Assembly: GCF_014356525.2 (NCBI RefSeq)
Contig: NC_052518.1
Span: forward strand, 10,994,874-11,058,873
Source: Nilaparvata lugens
Taxonomy: Eukaryota > Arthropoda > Insecta > Hemiptera > Delphacidae
Reading direction: 5' to 3'
DNA: 64,000 nt
Below are positions 1 through 12,456 of the stretch, in pieces (position 1 is the stretch's first letter; every line of letters begins with the position of its first letter). Below the pieces are notes generated by a model, which saw nothing but the letters and a program-made list of their open reading frames with translations, was not told where the DNA came from and made no database searches. Position numbers and translations under genes: made by a program.

Positions 1-60
1 AACTAATCTACAGATGAATTGAGTACAATCGAAATTGATTGTCTATCTTTAGTGGCATAT

Positions 61-201
61 GTTCACGTTATAATGGCAGTTGAGGAAGATAGGAGAACAA
101 CGTTGCCGATTCTCCGTCTTGTCAATGTCTTCTATAGATGGTAGCTGATTGACAGGTTTATCGATGTAATATTAACTGTTCATTCTAGTTCAAAATAATT
201 A
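61..201 (+). mobile_element. MITE family A, partial copy
   Basis: The sequence from CACGTTATAATGGCAG onward matches, with small differences, the left 140 bp of the complete element that starts at 327, including the AACAACGTTGCCGAT and TAATATTAACTGTTCATTC blocks. The outer TIR is degraded and the right half is missing. The copy stops where an A+T-rich retroposon tail begins. It is non-coding and non-autonomous. Confidence 0.7.
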
Positions 202-202
202 A

Positions 203-325
203 TTGAAATTGAAATTATCTTTATTTTTCTTCTTAGAAAGTACAAACAATATACAAGATACATATACTAAACTTGAAGAAGGTTACTCACATGGGCAAAG
301 CCTGTGTGCGAGGTTCCTACTGGAT
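203..325 (-). mobile_element. 3' tail of a retroposon (minus orientation)
   Basis: Repeated AATTGAAATT followed by CTTTATTTTTCTT and AGAAAGTACAAACAATATAC has the layout of a non-LTR retroposon 3' end in reverse: on the minus strand it would read an AATAAA-like signal followed by a simple A-rich tail. It sits exactly between two family A MITE copies, so it may have inserted into one of them. No coding part is present. Confidence 0.45.
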
Positions 326-326
326 C

Positions 327-687
327 TATAGTGAGGTCCACGTTATAATGGCAGTGAAGAAAGATAGGAGAACAACGTTGCCGATCCTCTGTCTTGTCAA
401 TGCATTCAATAGACGGTAGCTGATACAGGTTTATTGATGTAATATTAACTGTTCATTCTCGTTTAAAATGATAAATTATATCTTATAAAGCAATAAATTA
501 TATTTTACAATAATTTCATAATGAATTTTCATAATTATTATGAAATATTTTGTTAATTAATTGTACATTGTAAAAAGACGATCTGGCAACAGAGCAAAGC
601 GAAAAGAGATAGCGCTATCCGCTTTGGACAAGGATAGCAATACCATTGCTAATCAAACACTGCCATTATAACGCGGACCTCACTATA
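327..687 (+). mobile_element. MITE family A, complete copy with 30-bp TIRs
   Basis: The element begins TATAGTGAGGTCC and ends GGACCTCACTATA. The two 30-bp terminal inverted repeats, at 327-356 and about 658-687, differ at one base. The outermost TA on each side fits a TA target-site duplication, as in Tc1/mariner-type MITEs (family knowledge). The interior is non-coding and has no ORF. A second, inverted copy with the same interior lies at 55457-55805, and a partial copy precedes this one at 61. Confidence 0.85.
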
Positions 688-1670
688 ACAGTTATAGCAA
701 TAGTGGAAAAACATTCGTATCTCAGAAAATCGACAAATAATCTCTTCGACTGATATAATTTTAGTAGACTGAGAAAAATTTGGAGAAAATCCCCTTGTTT
801 AACTCTCTTCCTGTTTCATTCTCATTCAAACTTGTTTTTCTCTTGCTTAACTCAAGAAAAGGCCAATAGCGACTTGCTACCCTACATCTCATAAACAATC
901 CAATTATTCCTTCTTAGAGAGAGGGAAAAATTAGTTTTTCTCCCTCAGGGTAGAAATTTCCTGTTCGAAAGAGGTCCTAACATTCTCCTGCTCTAAAGCC
1001 GACCATTGCGCTTTATTGGTTTCAGCTCCTCTCTCTTCTGCCTCCTGGAAAGAGTAAATTTAGCGAAAACAGCAATCCTATTATGAACTCATTCCATGTA
1101 TGTTCAAGATAATCACTAGGTGGCGAGTGACTGGACAATACTGATGCCACTGATGCGGCTCCAATCCTATTACAACCGTCAACACTGCTTCTGTTCTTCA
1201 ATTCAAAATATATTTTGGTCATCACTGAGCTTCAGTGATCAAAGTTTTCTATTGAAGAGACCTCTTCTCTATGAATGTAACTGTTGACGTGAAGTAGATT
1301 GATGAGGATCATGTTTAATGAAATTGGAAATGATAAATGCATCCCTGGATCACATGGAATTTTTTGGTCTGGTGAAAAAATTTTTTGAAATCTGTTCTAT
1401 TTCTCAAGTCTTCTATGAATTTAAGGTTTAAAATATTAATGTAAATCCTAATAGTATTTGAAATCTGTCAACATGAGGTTTAAAAGAGTAGGATCTTAAT
1501 CGTGATGGAGTATTTGTAATCGTATCAATGTTAGGTTCTTATTTGAATGTGGCTTATAGATAATAGATGCAGGATATAACTCATTTATTTTTGTTATTGG
1601 TAACCATTCTAGTCAAGAGTATATCGACAAGATTAAAGGAATTCATCATTAGGCACTGAAACACGGACTT
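688..1670. other. no gene seen
   Basis: AT-rich, apparently unique sequence. The short ORFs here have no recognisable domain. I see no array, TIR pair or RNA gene. Confidence 0.5.
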
Positions 1671-1952
1671 GTTTCATATTAGAGAAGTAATTTTCAGGTT
1701 AATGTACTGTAAAATGTACACTTTCTGAGAATAAAATTAATTCAAATTTGGAAAAAACAAAGAAGTTGATTTTTCTCATTTCAAATTTCTAACTTCAATT
1801 CAGCAGAACAAGTTTCATATTAGAGGAGTAATTTTCAGGTGAATGTTCTGTGAAATGTACACTTTTTAAAAATAAAATGGATTAAAATTTGAAAAAACAA
1901 AGCAGTTGATTTTTCTCATATAAAATTTCTAACTTTCATTCAGTAGTAGAAG
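1671..1952 (+). repeat. tandem duplication, 2 x 141 bp
   Basis: The first copy starts with GTTTCATATTAGAGAAGTAA at 1671 and the second with GTTTCATATTAGAGGAGTAA at 1812. Both continue through TAATTTTCAGGT, AAATGTACACTTT and GTTGATTTTTCTCAT. They are roughly 85-90% alike by eye. Non-coding. Confidence 0.85.
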
Positions 1953-2656
1953 AAGTTTTGATGTATCCGATTCCCAAATAAATTTTAGTAACCAATTTGA
2001 AGTATAAACAAACTTCATTTGCTGCTACACACAAATTGAATTCTTCAATTTTTATTCTCATCACGTTGAAATAATCCACTTCCGTCAGATTTATGATCTA
2101 TTCTCCTCCAATCCAACTGACGTTTCGACTACTCTAGCAGTCATTGTAATAATTACTATTGTGACTGTTCTTGGTCATTCACTCTTTGATGCTGAGAAGT
2201 AATGGAATAATACGACTTCCCTCATCAAATAAATTGACAATGAAATGTATGTTGGAATTGTTTATAAATTCTGGTGATTTCAGCTTGGCAAGAATCCCAT
2301 GTGATCTGGATGCACCAACTTACAGCCTGTGTTTTGATCGTGCTAGGAAAGAGAATGTTTATGAGAGAGGGGTGATGGTCTGACAGCAGAGAAACAGAGA
2401 GGGAGAGAGTTTAGTGAGAGTGTGTGTGATATACTGAAGTAGGAGGGCTTGTGTGGGCTGGTTAGTTCATAGGAGTTGACCCTGGGGAGGAAGTGGCTAT
2501 CAATTCATTGTTACTTGTTCATACGAAGCAATCTCTGTTGAATCTTGAAGGAATTATGAAGCTTGGATCCTCTGGAGAGTAAAAATTATCGATACAATTC
2601 AGAAACAGCGGTTGTCGAGTTCATCTTTCAAACACCATCAATGATAAAAACGCTTC
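1953..2656. other. no gene seen
   Basis: Contains a purine-rich GAGAGA stretch near 2380-2430. The segment around 2010-2060, with TGCTACACACAAATTGAATTC, is weakly echoed near 3472-3495. The short ORF at 2171-2383 has no recognisable domain. Confidence 0.45.
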
Positions 2657-2745
2657 ATTTATATGGGCTACTTTTGTACAAATTAATTAAAAAAATATTT
2701 AAACTTGTTTTTAATAATAAAGGGTACTACAAGTTTCTATTAACC
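2657..2745 (+). repeat. AAAGGGTACT-type dispersed repeat, copy 1
   Basis: ATGGGCTACTTTTGTACAAA leads into TTTTTAATAATAAAGGGTAC and then ACAAGTTTCTATTAA. The same blocks occur in the foldback at 45931-46103 and, in reverse, at 48425-48570. The GGGCTAC end matches the GTAGCCC end of the related copies at 2845 and 15424. Short, non-coding, probably part of a non-autonomous element family. Confidence 0.6.
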
Positions 2746-2844
2746 CATCAATGATGTCTTGAGTGAATATAGTCAGTCAATAATGATATATTTCAATATA
2801 TCAATCGTAGCACATAACAGAAAATACTTTAAAGTTCTAGAAAT

Positions 2845-2960
2845 ACTTGAAAATGGCATCAATGTCCAAAACATGTTGTGATTAAATCATAAAGGGTACT
2901 GAGATTTTTATTTTTATTTCTATTTCTATAAAAAGTAGCCCTATACAGAAAAGAGATTTA
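2845..2960 (+). repeat. AAAGGGTACT-type dispersed repeat, copy 2
   Basis: Ordered blocks are CTTGAAAATGGCATCAATG, AACATGTTGTGATTAAAT, AAAGGGTACTGAGATTTTTA and AAGTAGCCCTATACAGAAAA. The same order appears at 15420-15710, where a palindrome arm splits it. A reverse-complement version lies at 56418-56530. This copy is the uninterrupted form, so it serves as the reference for the disrupted one. Confidence 0.65.
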
Positions 2961-3104
2961 AAGTTCCATAATATAAATTAAAACAGGAGACACACGACAA
3001 AGATAGATTGAAAACACTTGAAAACTTACATTATAATCGGAAATTTTCGACGGATTTTATATGAGTATAATTATATCATCTGATATATATATATCAATAA
3101 TAAT

Positions 3105-3187
3105 AATCGATCCACTGTATCCCTAATGTAACATTTAAAATTGAATTGGGAAATAGAGCTGATAAAGCATGTTGACAATGAAGTCCT
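3105..3187 (+). repeat. direct repeat, left copy (partner at 3645)
   Basis: The block from AATCGATCCACTGTATCCCT to GTTGACAATG recurs 540 bp downstream with a few substitutions. The DNA between the copies has no recognisable gene. Confidence 0.75.
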
Positions 3188-3644
3188 TTAATTAATGATG
3201 AATTAATAGCTCTTACCTCATTTCACAATAAGAATTTCTCTCCAATCGAAAATATGTATATGCTAATTTTTTTTGGTCCATTGCAAACTGCAATGTATTA
3301 ACACACTAATTTGTCGTATATGAAAAAATAGTGTGCGAAAAAATAAATATTCTTTGATAGCTACAACCTCGAATCATAATTTGCAGTTGCTTTATCAATT
3401 CCCAATGATAGAGGACTACCTTTGGGGCAAGCTTTTCATGAAATTGTATTTATTCTTATCTCTACTTCATTTTCTGCTACACTCATATTGAATTCTTAGA
3501 TCTCCACTCTAGTTACAAGCTAAGATATTATTTGTCTAAGTTACTTCGAGATTGGCTGGAAACCTGAAAAAAATTATATCATCATGAACAATGTTGAACG
3601 AGATGAGACGTATTTACCAGTGCAGAAGAAATGTAGCAATAACT

Positions 3645-3728
3645 TAATCGATCCATTGTGTCCCTAATGTAACATTTGAAATTGAGTTGGAAAATAGAGT
3701 TGATAAAGTATGTTGACAATATAGTCTT
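3645..3728 (+). repeat. direct repeat, right copy (partner at 3105)
   Basis: Starts AATCGATCCATTGTGTCCCT and ends GTTGACAATATAGTC. It is a diverged copy of 3105-3187 in the same orientation, and probably reflects an old 540-bp tandem duplication. Confidence 0.75.
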
Positions 3729-5344
3729 CATCATCAACTTGGCTCTGTAAATGTAAATCTGATAAATTGGTCGCATCATTGAGCCTTGAGAAGCACTGGA
3801 CGATATTTGATGAAATATTCAAGAGTCGTTGACAAACTACAAATCACGTGTCGTTTGTTTGATTGCATTGTCGACATCTTTTTGCACTACTATTACCAAA
3901 TGATGTGGGTGATTTAGTCAGATCGCAGACTTGATAAAAATATCGACTATAACTTACTTTTCAAGGTTCTGATATTGTAACTGTAAGCATTGATTTGATC
4001 ATGATGTTGTCTTTTTTGTTCATTTTTTAAATCTGGGTTTATGGATTTACTCTGCAAATGCCTTATGATTACATGGATTGCTCTATATTCCATTCGTGTA
4101 ATTCCAATGAAAGCTATTAATTATTATCATACTTGATGACTGTGTCACAGCTTATCAATTTATCAATTTCCATGATAATATCAAATTTAATGAATCTGTC
4201 ACAACCGCCTATCGTTTGAAAAAGAGATACTAGTTTCAGTTGCCAAACAATTATCAATATCCAGTAAACTGTAAGCTAAAAAGATTAAGCAGCAGAAGAT
4301 ATAGTGGAGATGGAGACACCTAATTGGAGCCTATATTCTCAATAGTTATTATCGGATTATGATGAATCCGAAATCCCTCTGCATTCAATTTCCTTAGGAA
4401 TTCAATTCGATTCCGTATTAGCTGTGAAGTAAACGCAAAAGATTCAAACAACATGATACATCTTTTAGATCAAACAGCATCGTAAAAAGCTATTTTTGCC
4501 AGCTTATATCGATGAGTATATATTTCGGAAAGCTTTTGAATGATATATATAGTAGGGATTAAGGATATATATGAATACCAATCCTTCTGATTAATAGACT
4601 GCCATGTGCAAATGAATGAACGCACGGCGAGATAACGTAGCAGCAACAGACAACGAATCAAAAATAGTACAATTTATTTAACTGAATAATCTCGCCGAAA
4701 AATACTATTTGTAGATATTATTCGCAGAAGCAAACAATATTTTTCGCAGTTTGCCAGAGTGCTTTATTTGAAATTAATACAACTATAGCCTTTATTCAAT
4801 GCAATATCTTACCGATAATATTTGAAATAATAAAACGTTATGATTTGTTATCATTCATTGCAGTACATTTATCAATACAAGCCAGATATATTTGAATTAC
4901 AGTATAGAGGGGATAGAAGCTTCGAATCCTAAAAAACAGCCTTTTTAGTATCCAGAGAGGATAGATGTGGACACAATTGGTTTTCGGGATGTGGGATGAA
5001 GATTAGGACTGCTCAGTGTTCACTGTTTGGTCATGAAGGGGAGGAATGAGTCATCGGGATACCCTACCCCAACCCCCCATACCACCATGCGTGCGTCATC
5101 CTTCAAGGTCATGATAAGGTGACATCGATACACTCAACAGACAACTTTCATATCTCACCCTAATACATTACCTAATTAGAAGTAGGTGTGTTGATTTTAG
5201 GTTAGAAATAATCATGTGTATGTACTGTAATTGGAATTTGAAGAATAATCCCTTACAGGAGAGTATATTTTCCGTATCAGGAAGTCTATTTACCTAAGGT
5301 AGTATACCGCTTTACATCTTGCGAGTGTGAAATACACTACAAAT
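3729..5344. other. no gene seen
   Basis: AT-rich sequence without recognisable domain, TIR pair or array. A C-rich patch at 5062-5080 (ACCCCAACCCCCCATACC) is the only compositional oddity. Confidence 0.45.
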
Positions 5345-5979
5345 TTAAGGCTGTGCAAAGGATAAAAATAAACTTTTTACTCGTGATATTTTTCAAAGTT
5401 TTTCGATTTGTATATCATTAGGCTATCAAAATAGAAAAGTTTTCTCGGGAAAATATTTTTTTTTCCGATCATTACTTTTTGAGATATGAGCGCCTAAAGT
5501 TTAAACTTTTGGGACAGAACATTCCAAATTGGGTAAGAGATAAATCCATGAGATTTAGAGGATAGATTCATGGTATTGTTGATCTAGTAAAACAAAAAAT
5601 TTTCTGAAAATATCAATTTTCGGAAAATTTATTCAATTTACCAAAAATAACTCAACTAAAAGTTATTTTTGGTTATTTTTAGTAAATTGAATAACTATCT
5701 CAAAAATTGATATTTTCAGAAAATTTTTGTTTTACTAGATCAACAATACCATGAAGAATCCATCCTCTAAATCTCATGGATTTATATCGTACCGAATTTG
5801 AAATGTTCTGTCCCGAAAATTCAAACTTCAGTGGCTCATATCTCAAAAAGTAATGATCAGAAAAAAATGTTTTCCTGAGAAAACTTTATCATTTTGATAG
5901 CTTGATGATATACAAATCAAAAAAACTTAGAAAAATATCACGAGTAGAAAGTTTATTTTTAGCCTTTGCAGAGCCTTAA
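5345..5979. mobile_element. 627-bp foldback element flanked by TTAA
   Basis: The left end reads TTAA-GGCTGTGCAAAGG and the right end CCTTTGCAGAGCC-TTAA. The arms pair over about 300 bp each. Matching blocks include ACTCGTGATATTTTTC with its complement near 5930, TCATTACTTTTTGAGATATG with its complement near 5840, and AGATCAACAATACCATG with its complement near 5570. The centre lies near 5660, around AAAATAACTCAACTAAAAGTTATTTTT. TTAA target duplication is typical of piggyBac-type insertion, but the GGCT terminus differs from the usual CCC start, so the superfamily is only suggested. No transposase is encoded. Confidence 0.85.
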
Positions 5980-7443
5980 CAGAATGAGTCTAATGCAGAT
6001 TTGAGTTTGCTTTTTGTTATATTTCCTGCAAATAAATTAAATTTGAATCAGGCCTTTATAATTGAAAAATACAGTCATAACAAGGGAATTGTAAACTGAT
6101 GAATTTAATAAAGATTGATTCAATAATTGTGAATTCTGTAACAACAGAACATTACTTTAAATGTTTGACTGGAATGGGGGTTGAAACATTCAGTTGGTGT
6201 TATGAAAATATGTTTGGACATCTAGAATGTTTCTCAGGAAAACGAAGTAACTCAAATAATGTGCTTAGCAATCTGAATACTCGCTTTTTCAACCAATTCC
6301 CCTTGGGCTTCAGAAGCAAATTATCTCAACTTTGCTGTACGATTCAATCAAATAGAACGAACAAATACTGTTGAATATTGAGAGTAAGCTACTTCTATTT
6401 TCATTGTAGTTGAGAGAAAACTCATCGCATGTTAATTAAAGATTCATTCTCTTCGCGAAATGATTTTTCATCGTTCTCTTTGTGTTATTGGTCCACAGCG
6501 GGGTTTACGTATCCTTTTTCCTCCTGTCAGAAATGTTTACTTTGTGCTTCATAAAATCGTGTTTGTTTTCCACATAGCAGGTTAATATAGGATTATCGGA
6601 GGATGAAGGATATCCTTATGTTTATCAAAGGATACACCACCTTGCTTCTTATATGCTACAATTAATTCTGATCCTCAGATGAGGGTTCCGAGGGCTTGTT
6701 TGCATCCGAATGGATTCAATTTAACCCCTTCAAATACAACGTGCTTCAAGACTGTTGTTTCCAGATTATCGATCCAGGAACGTTTCTTTGGCCGTTTTCT
6801 CAGTGATGAATTCATCTGTTGTCGATAACGGCTGCCTCCCTCGCTCTCTCAAGTTACATGTAAACAAAGCATGCCTTAAACAGGCTCAATTTTATTCTGT
6901 CTCTTCTCATAGCACACTGCAGTTCAGTCGGCTGAAAAATAGCCCAGCTTCAATTCTCGAATGATATATATTTTTTGGCCCACTATTTCCTCCAGTACAT
7001 TGTAAATTAGAGGGTTAAGTAGTGTTCAATTATAATGGTGTGGTAGAGTTGGAAGTAGCTTTCAATTATCCAAATAAGTAGGTGAGTTTGAAAATTTGGT
7101 AGACCGCTAGATCTGAAAAGCATGTATTGCATCCTTCAAAAAAACTTCCAACACATTTCAAAGACCAATCCCTCCTCACACACAGACTCGTTCTAGGTGA
7201 GGAGTACTATTCTTTCAAATTATTGTAATGTTTACATTTCAAATGTTTGTAACATGTTGATTATTGAGGATAAAAATCTTTTCATCCATTAAAAAGAAGT
7301 GCAATGTCATATCACGGAGTTTCTTAAAACTATGTAACGAAACTCTCTTTAGGAAACTCTCAGTCATGGAGTGATTGATTGGTGGGGGGGGGGAATACAG
7401 CAATATTGTATCCGATGTGATTGTTGTCCAATGAACAGCATCA
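5980..7443. other. no gene seen
   Basis: Short ORFs at 6099-6374 and 6755-6964 show no domain. No repeat array was seen apart from a G run at 7382-7393. Confidence 0.4.
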
Positions 7444-7590
7444 TGCTGGATTACACCAAGGAAGATCAGCTCTGATCACGGACCATAATTATCTATGTTT
7501 GCCTTATTTAGCCTAGGTTTTTGTTCCAAACTGGGATCAGTTTGATCTAGGTTTAAACCTGGATCATAATCCGGGTGGATTAATCCAGCA
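7444..7590. mobile_element. possible small MITE, about 147 bp
   Basis: TGCTGGATTACACC at the left and GGTGGATTAATCCAGCA at the right are imperfect inverted ends. The interior has GATC-containing palindromic bits (GATCAGCTCTGATC, GGATCATAATCC). There is only one copy in the window and no clear target duplication, so it is tentative. Confidence 0.35.
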
Positions 7591-9588
7591 AATTGAATAA
7601 TTGGAGCTCTTTTGTTGTAGAAAACTCCTTTCCAATCAAGCCTCTTGTTCAGAATAATGTGGAAATATCCAGGACTTCTGTATTTTTCATGCTCGGAATG
7701 GCATATTTCAGTTTATTATATTAGATGAATGCAATTCATTTATCCTAGCGTTTCATTGGCAGAGAACTCAAGCCTAACGATGACTTCTACTGTGCAGCTC
7801 TTTAGTGGACAACACTAGTTATGAGAGCAGGGACTGAAAATAATTACAGAGATGAGAAGAATGGAGATGGGAAGATCGTCTAAAGAGGGACATTTGGCAC
7901 TGCCAATCTATTTGACAATTATTATCTCTGTCAGCAGAGAACAAACATCTGTAAGAAAGCTGGTGCCTTGGCTCTAAACATTTTTAATTCGTTCAAAACT
8001 CGCAGCATCTGCATCGGTCTTGTTTGAGATGGATTAAATACTACTTCGACTTAACTTTTTGAGAATTGATTTTGGACATTCATCTTGAAAGGCAACTTAT
8101 CTGAGGACTGTTTGATAGATTAGATTTGTGTCGATTCTTATTAGAAAATGCAATCCGTCCATTTTCATGTAATCAAATTTATCTCCAAAAAATATCACAG
8201 TAAACGAGAAACGAAGTACATCAGTTTCGCGGTTCGATTTCAAATGTTTTCGTGATCTTATTGAGTATTTGAGAGTCTAGCCTTCTATTCAATGCAGGCA
8301 TTATTAGTATAGGAATTATAGGAGTTAAATTTGACGTTTGTCAAGTGTCGTGCGAGTCCCGGAACGAATCGTTGTAACTCAGACTTCTTCAAGGGTCAGG
8401 TACTTTTACGCTTCGTTTGAAATTCGTTTACCAGTTTAGATTTGGAGGTTTGGCTATGAGCCTTATTTCACACCCGTTTCAAAAAAGGCGGCTGAAGATT
8501 GTTGAACTGAAAATAAAATCAATCTCCGGCTCTTTCTTTCATACAAACTATCAACTTAAACCTCAAATTTCCATGAGCAAAGGACTCAATCAAGATAATT
8601 GAATCTATGTAACAGCAAATTTCATTAGAAATGTAACGATTCGTCACATTTCGTTCAATTATAATATTTTTTCAACACTGGGTATGACATTTCAGAGGGG
8701 GGGGTGCGCTTTATTCTCATCTAATTTTATTCATCTGGTGGTTCATTCAGTTGTAACTTTCATTCTTGATTTTCATCTAATTGTTTCTCGATTCATCTTC
8801 TACACGCTCTATCACCTTGATGCAACATTGGAGAAGATTGGAAGAATTAAGAAACATTGGAAGAATTGCACATTACTCGTGCATTTCCAATTGCAATCCA
8901 AAAATCTCACCAATATAATGAAATATTAATTTATACTGAATCCCAATCACACTCTAACAAGTTTAATCTAAAATCACAATCTCCCTGATAATTTATATTC
9001 TCAAACGTAATTCTGACATATTGTAGCTTATTTTAAGAATGAGATTTCATTAGCAATAGGGAACTTGATGCTATGATAATTATCTATTATAGCTTTTGTT
9101 ATCATTTATTAAATCGTACGATTATTACTCTATATTTTCTCAAAAATAATTATTTCACACTAAAATCATGACTTGATTGATTTACTGTAGTGAGCATATT
9201 ATTCATATTGAACATGTTGCTTGAGTAACACTAAATTTATAAGAGTTCTATTTGTGAGATGTTCAAGAATTATCAAGAGAAATCTTTGATAATAATTAGG
9301 TATTTAGTCGTTTAAAGTAATTTTCTGGTGTTGATAATAATGCTTGTCACAGGATATATTTTTTGAGTTGAATACTCCTTCTTTCTTTTGTTAACAATCT
9401 TTCCTACCACGCTGAAATAGTTTTGTTTCATTATCAACTGAGAAAGAGAAGAGAATAACCGCCTCAAATTCCCTGGGACACCTACTTTCTGAATGTCTAG
9501 GAACTTTTGCTTTAATTGAGGAACAAAAACGGACTCTAGATCTAACTGCCCCTTCACCTGTCGAACGCAATCAGCAACACACTGTTTC
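7591..9588. other. no confident gene; one minus-strand coding-like ORF
   Basis: The minus-strand ORF at 9312-9596 (94 codons, beginning MSEKQCVADCVRQ) is unidentified. On that strand it contains both a CAG|GTGAAG donor-like site and a pyrimidine-rich acceptor (CTTCTCTTTCTCAG), so it could equally be exon plus intron. Nothing else in this stretch is recognised. Confidence 0.25.
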
Positions 9589-9668
9589 TCACTCACTCAC
9601 TCATTCACTCACTCAATCTCTCTCACTCTCCCACTCATCTCTCTCTTTCCCTTGGCCTTGGCCTTGAA
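9589..9668. repeat. low-complexity CTCA/CTCT tract
   Basis: Runs of ACTCACTCACTCATTC, CTCTCTCACTCTCCC and GCCTTGGCCTTGG. Simple-sequence DNA with no coding content. Confidence 0.8.
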
Positions 9669-12219
9669 GGCGCACTGGCTGTGAATAAGATATTACATAT
9701 CCGAATTTCAACTCGACTTCTCAGTTTTTTCGCATTAACATATTTTAGATCAACGAATTATCTTTATTTCTGCATAATATCAAAGACAATACCGCAGATT
9801 TATAATCTATTTGCATACGATCATACCAAGCAAGTATTCTTATCCTTTAAACTAGAGTGTTTTTGTCTTCATTCTAGAGAATACGTAGAGAAAAAAGTTC
9901 TTAATTACATATACACTCTTAATATGTAGAGAAAAAAGTTCTTTCCTTAGTTCGTTCGTAGACCAGTAAACGTATGAGCAAAGATGGGCATCAAATGCAG
10001 TGTATTATGAATCTCATCATCTCTAGAACCATTTTTATCATTATAATAATTGAACCTATAAAACTGAATGGAAAATCATTCTATTCTGCGTTATTCTATT
10101 ATGGATTTTCCTTAGTTTATTATGTTCCTTTCTCTTGTAATGGTCAACCTTTTAAATACATCACATGGTATTCAAAAATATTCTAAAATGCTATCATTCA
10201 ATTCAGACATCAAAGTTTACAAAAATAGATACTGTATCTCGATTTTTCTCATTCATTAAGCATGTACAAATCTGTAATTTTTATTTTATCACCTCGTCAA
10301 TTTGATTCTATAAACTCCGTCCAGCGTTTTAGTCATCATAATTATAGGTACGTTTTTGACAGTCATCAAAGAACTACGGGGTTCCTATCCTAGTTAGAAA
10401 TTTTCAAAACAAATTCCTGTCAGGAGCTCGTTTCTGTGAGTTTGCCAAGAGTCTGTCAACCCAAGATAGTGGATGAAGCATTTAGGACATTGGTGAGTAG
10501 TTGGGTAATTAGTTGATGGAAAGTAGTTAGTATCAGGATTTGGTTCAGTTGAGAGTCGTTTATTAACTCTCAAATTTATATCTGCCTTGAAATAAGGTTG
10601 ATTATTCCCCTCCTTCTTCAATAACTTATTGCCAACTTATCGGAGTTCGGTCATATTCAACGCAGTACAGAATCCCAATCTAATGCACAACGAATTCTAC
10701 AGAACTCAATTCCAATATTTGAGAATGAAAAATAAATAATAGCTCGTTATAAAATCTCAATATCTACATAATAATGCAAATCAGTAAATCTTATAAACCA
10801 TCTCATCTGATACATTAATCGTGATCGAATATTTTCCAATGATTTCTGAATTATATTCACCTCCTAGGATCTAGTGAATACTATAATATTCTTTTGAGTC
10901 GGAGAGGTTCATCAGTGGAGTAAAGCAATCAGTAATTATTTTATACTCGAAAGATTAAACTCGTCATGCTGTGGATGATGGGAGGCATCCATTGATCTCC
11001 CAAGTCATTTGCTTCTGAAGTTTTGAACACAATTCGGTATAACTTTTACGAGGGTTTGAATTGGGGGAGAAATAATGTGGTGATGTTTACGTGATGTGTA
11101 GCTCACTTCGATATAGATATATGCAGTCTGGATTTATGCTCAGTAAATATATTTACTGCGATATACATATTTACTACACACTTTTCAGCTGTGGACGGAC
11201 CCTCTGAGCTGAAGAATGAGAGTCCATCGATTATCTTTCTGCATCTCATTCTAACCCTCTGGCTCCTTTTCCTCCACCCTTCTCTTGGAACACACATGGA
11301 TGCTTCACTTTTCTCTCTCAATGTCTCCCGTCTTCTTCCAATATCCCAAAACAGAGAGAATAAAACTAAACATCAGTAGAGATTTCAAAGTAATGTACTT
11401 CTAAAAATTACAAATTTTGTAATGTATAACGCATCCATGTGTTACCATTGAGAAAATATAAAATAGCTATGTTGATATTATTAGATCACTTGCTTCAATG
11501 CTATCCAGATTGTATAGAATACATTACATTCTATATTCTCTGGTGTTATCAGTTCTATGTCTTCAATGTGACGGTTTTTGATGTCAGCAGTCAGCACAAT
11601 TGTAGTGCAGATCTCCAACACAATAGTTTTTTGAAGTATCTGAATTCATAGTCATTCTATGATTGTGTTGTCGGTACTTTGGCTTGATTTTTTTCATCTC
11701 ATGTTACGATCTATAGGCAAATAAAATCAGAGAGTATGTAGAATTCAACAATTAGAATGTAATAATTCTATATTCTCAAACTGCTCAAATTTACATTCAA
11801 TACTCTGTGAAAATACAATACGTATTGATATTCTATATACTATAATTGACTGAACTATAGACTATAGTATATAAACTATATATACTAAAGAGACTATTAG
11901 TTGAAGCATATTTATTTATTAAATTTATTGATTTATTTATTAAAAACACACAAAACAAAACAAATAAAATAATATAAAATGTTACAAATATAAAAAACCA
12001 TGGGCTTTGTGGTCTATTCCTTGAACCTTTTTGATTTGTGAGTCTGCCTATCATGAAAGATGAATAAATTAGCTCATGTACCTTTGTTATATAGTCATGT
12101 ACTGATGAATAATGGATTCCCTCAATTTCAAGTAATTTTAATATTTGTTAACATCTGGTGCCTTACTCAAAACTTGAGTAAAATTTGGAAAATTTGAAAT
12201 CATAAATTTTTCATCAGGA
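9669..12219. other. no gene seen
   Basis: Holds a 42-bp-spaced duplication of GTAGAGAAAAAAGTTCTT at 9885 and 9926. A probable minus-strand retroposon tail lies at 11905-12010 (TTTATTTATTAAATTTATTG followed by an ACAAAACAAAACAAAT-type region). Short ORFs, including 10394-10621 on the minus strand with a CPKC motif, lack a full zinc-finger pattern. Confidence 0.4.
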
Positions 12220-12456
12220 AATGGCCAGGTTGACGAAGCATAAATTCACGGTCCTCGACCATAGAGAATTGTGAGAAATGTTACGCTACATATTAGTATT
12301 AACACTCTATACTCTTATTTTACTGAGTATTGCTTGTTAAATTATAATTTAGTATTGTATTGGAGGGTTAAGTGTAAGAGAGGGCCGACTGCGCCCTAAC
12401 TTCGCTCTCACAGGAATAAAATAAAGGCAGTCATTCTATTCTATTCTATTCTACTC
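12220..12456 (+). mobile_element. 3' end of a non-LTR retroposon, TTCTA tail
   Basis: GGAGGGTTAAGTGTAAGAGA, then GGGCCGACTGCGCCCTAAC, GGAATAAAATAAAGGC and a run of ATTCTATTCTATTC. An AATAAA signal followed by a short tandem tail is the usual end of a non-LTR 3' UTR (family knowledge). A reverse-oriented relative with GCCTTTATTAGGGCGGAG lies at 22336. The 5' part and any reverse transcriptase are absent, as expected for 5' truncation. Confidence 0.65.

Noticed and set aside
10394..10621. Zinc-finger protein suggested by CPKC and a later H and C
   Set aside because: Spacing does not fit C2H2 or other finger patterns, and the ORF lies in ordinary AT-rich DNA.
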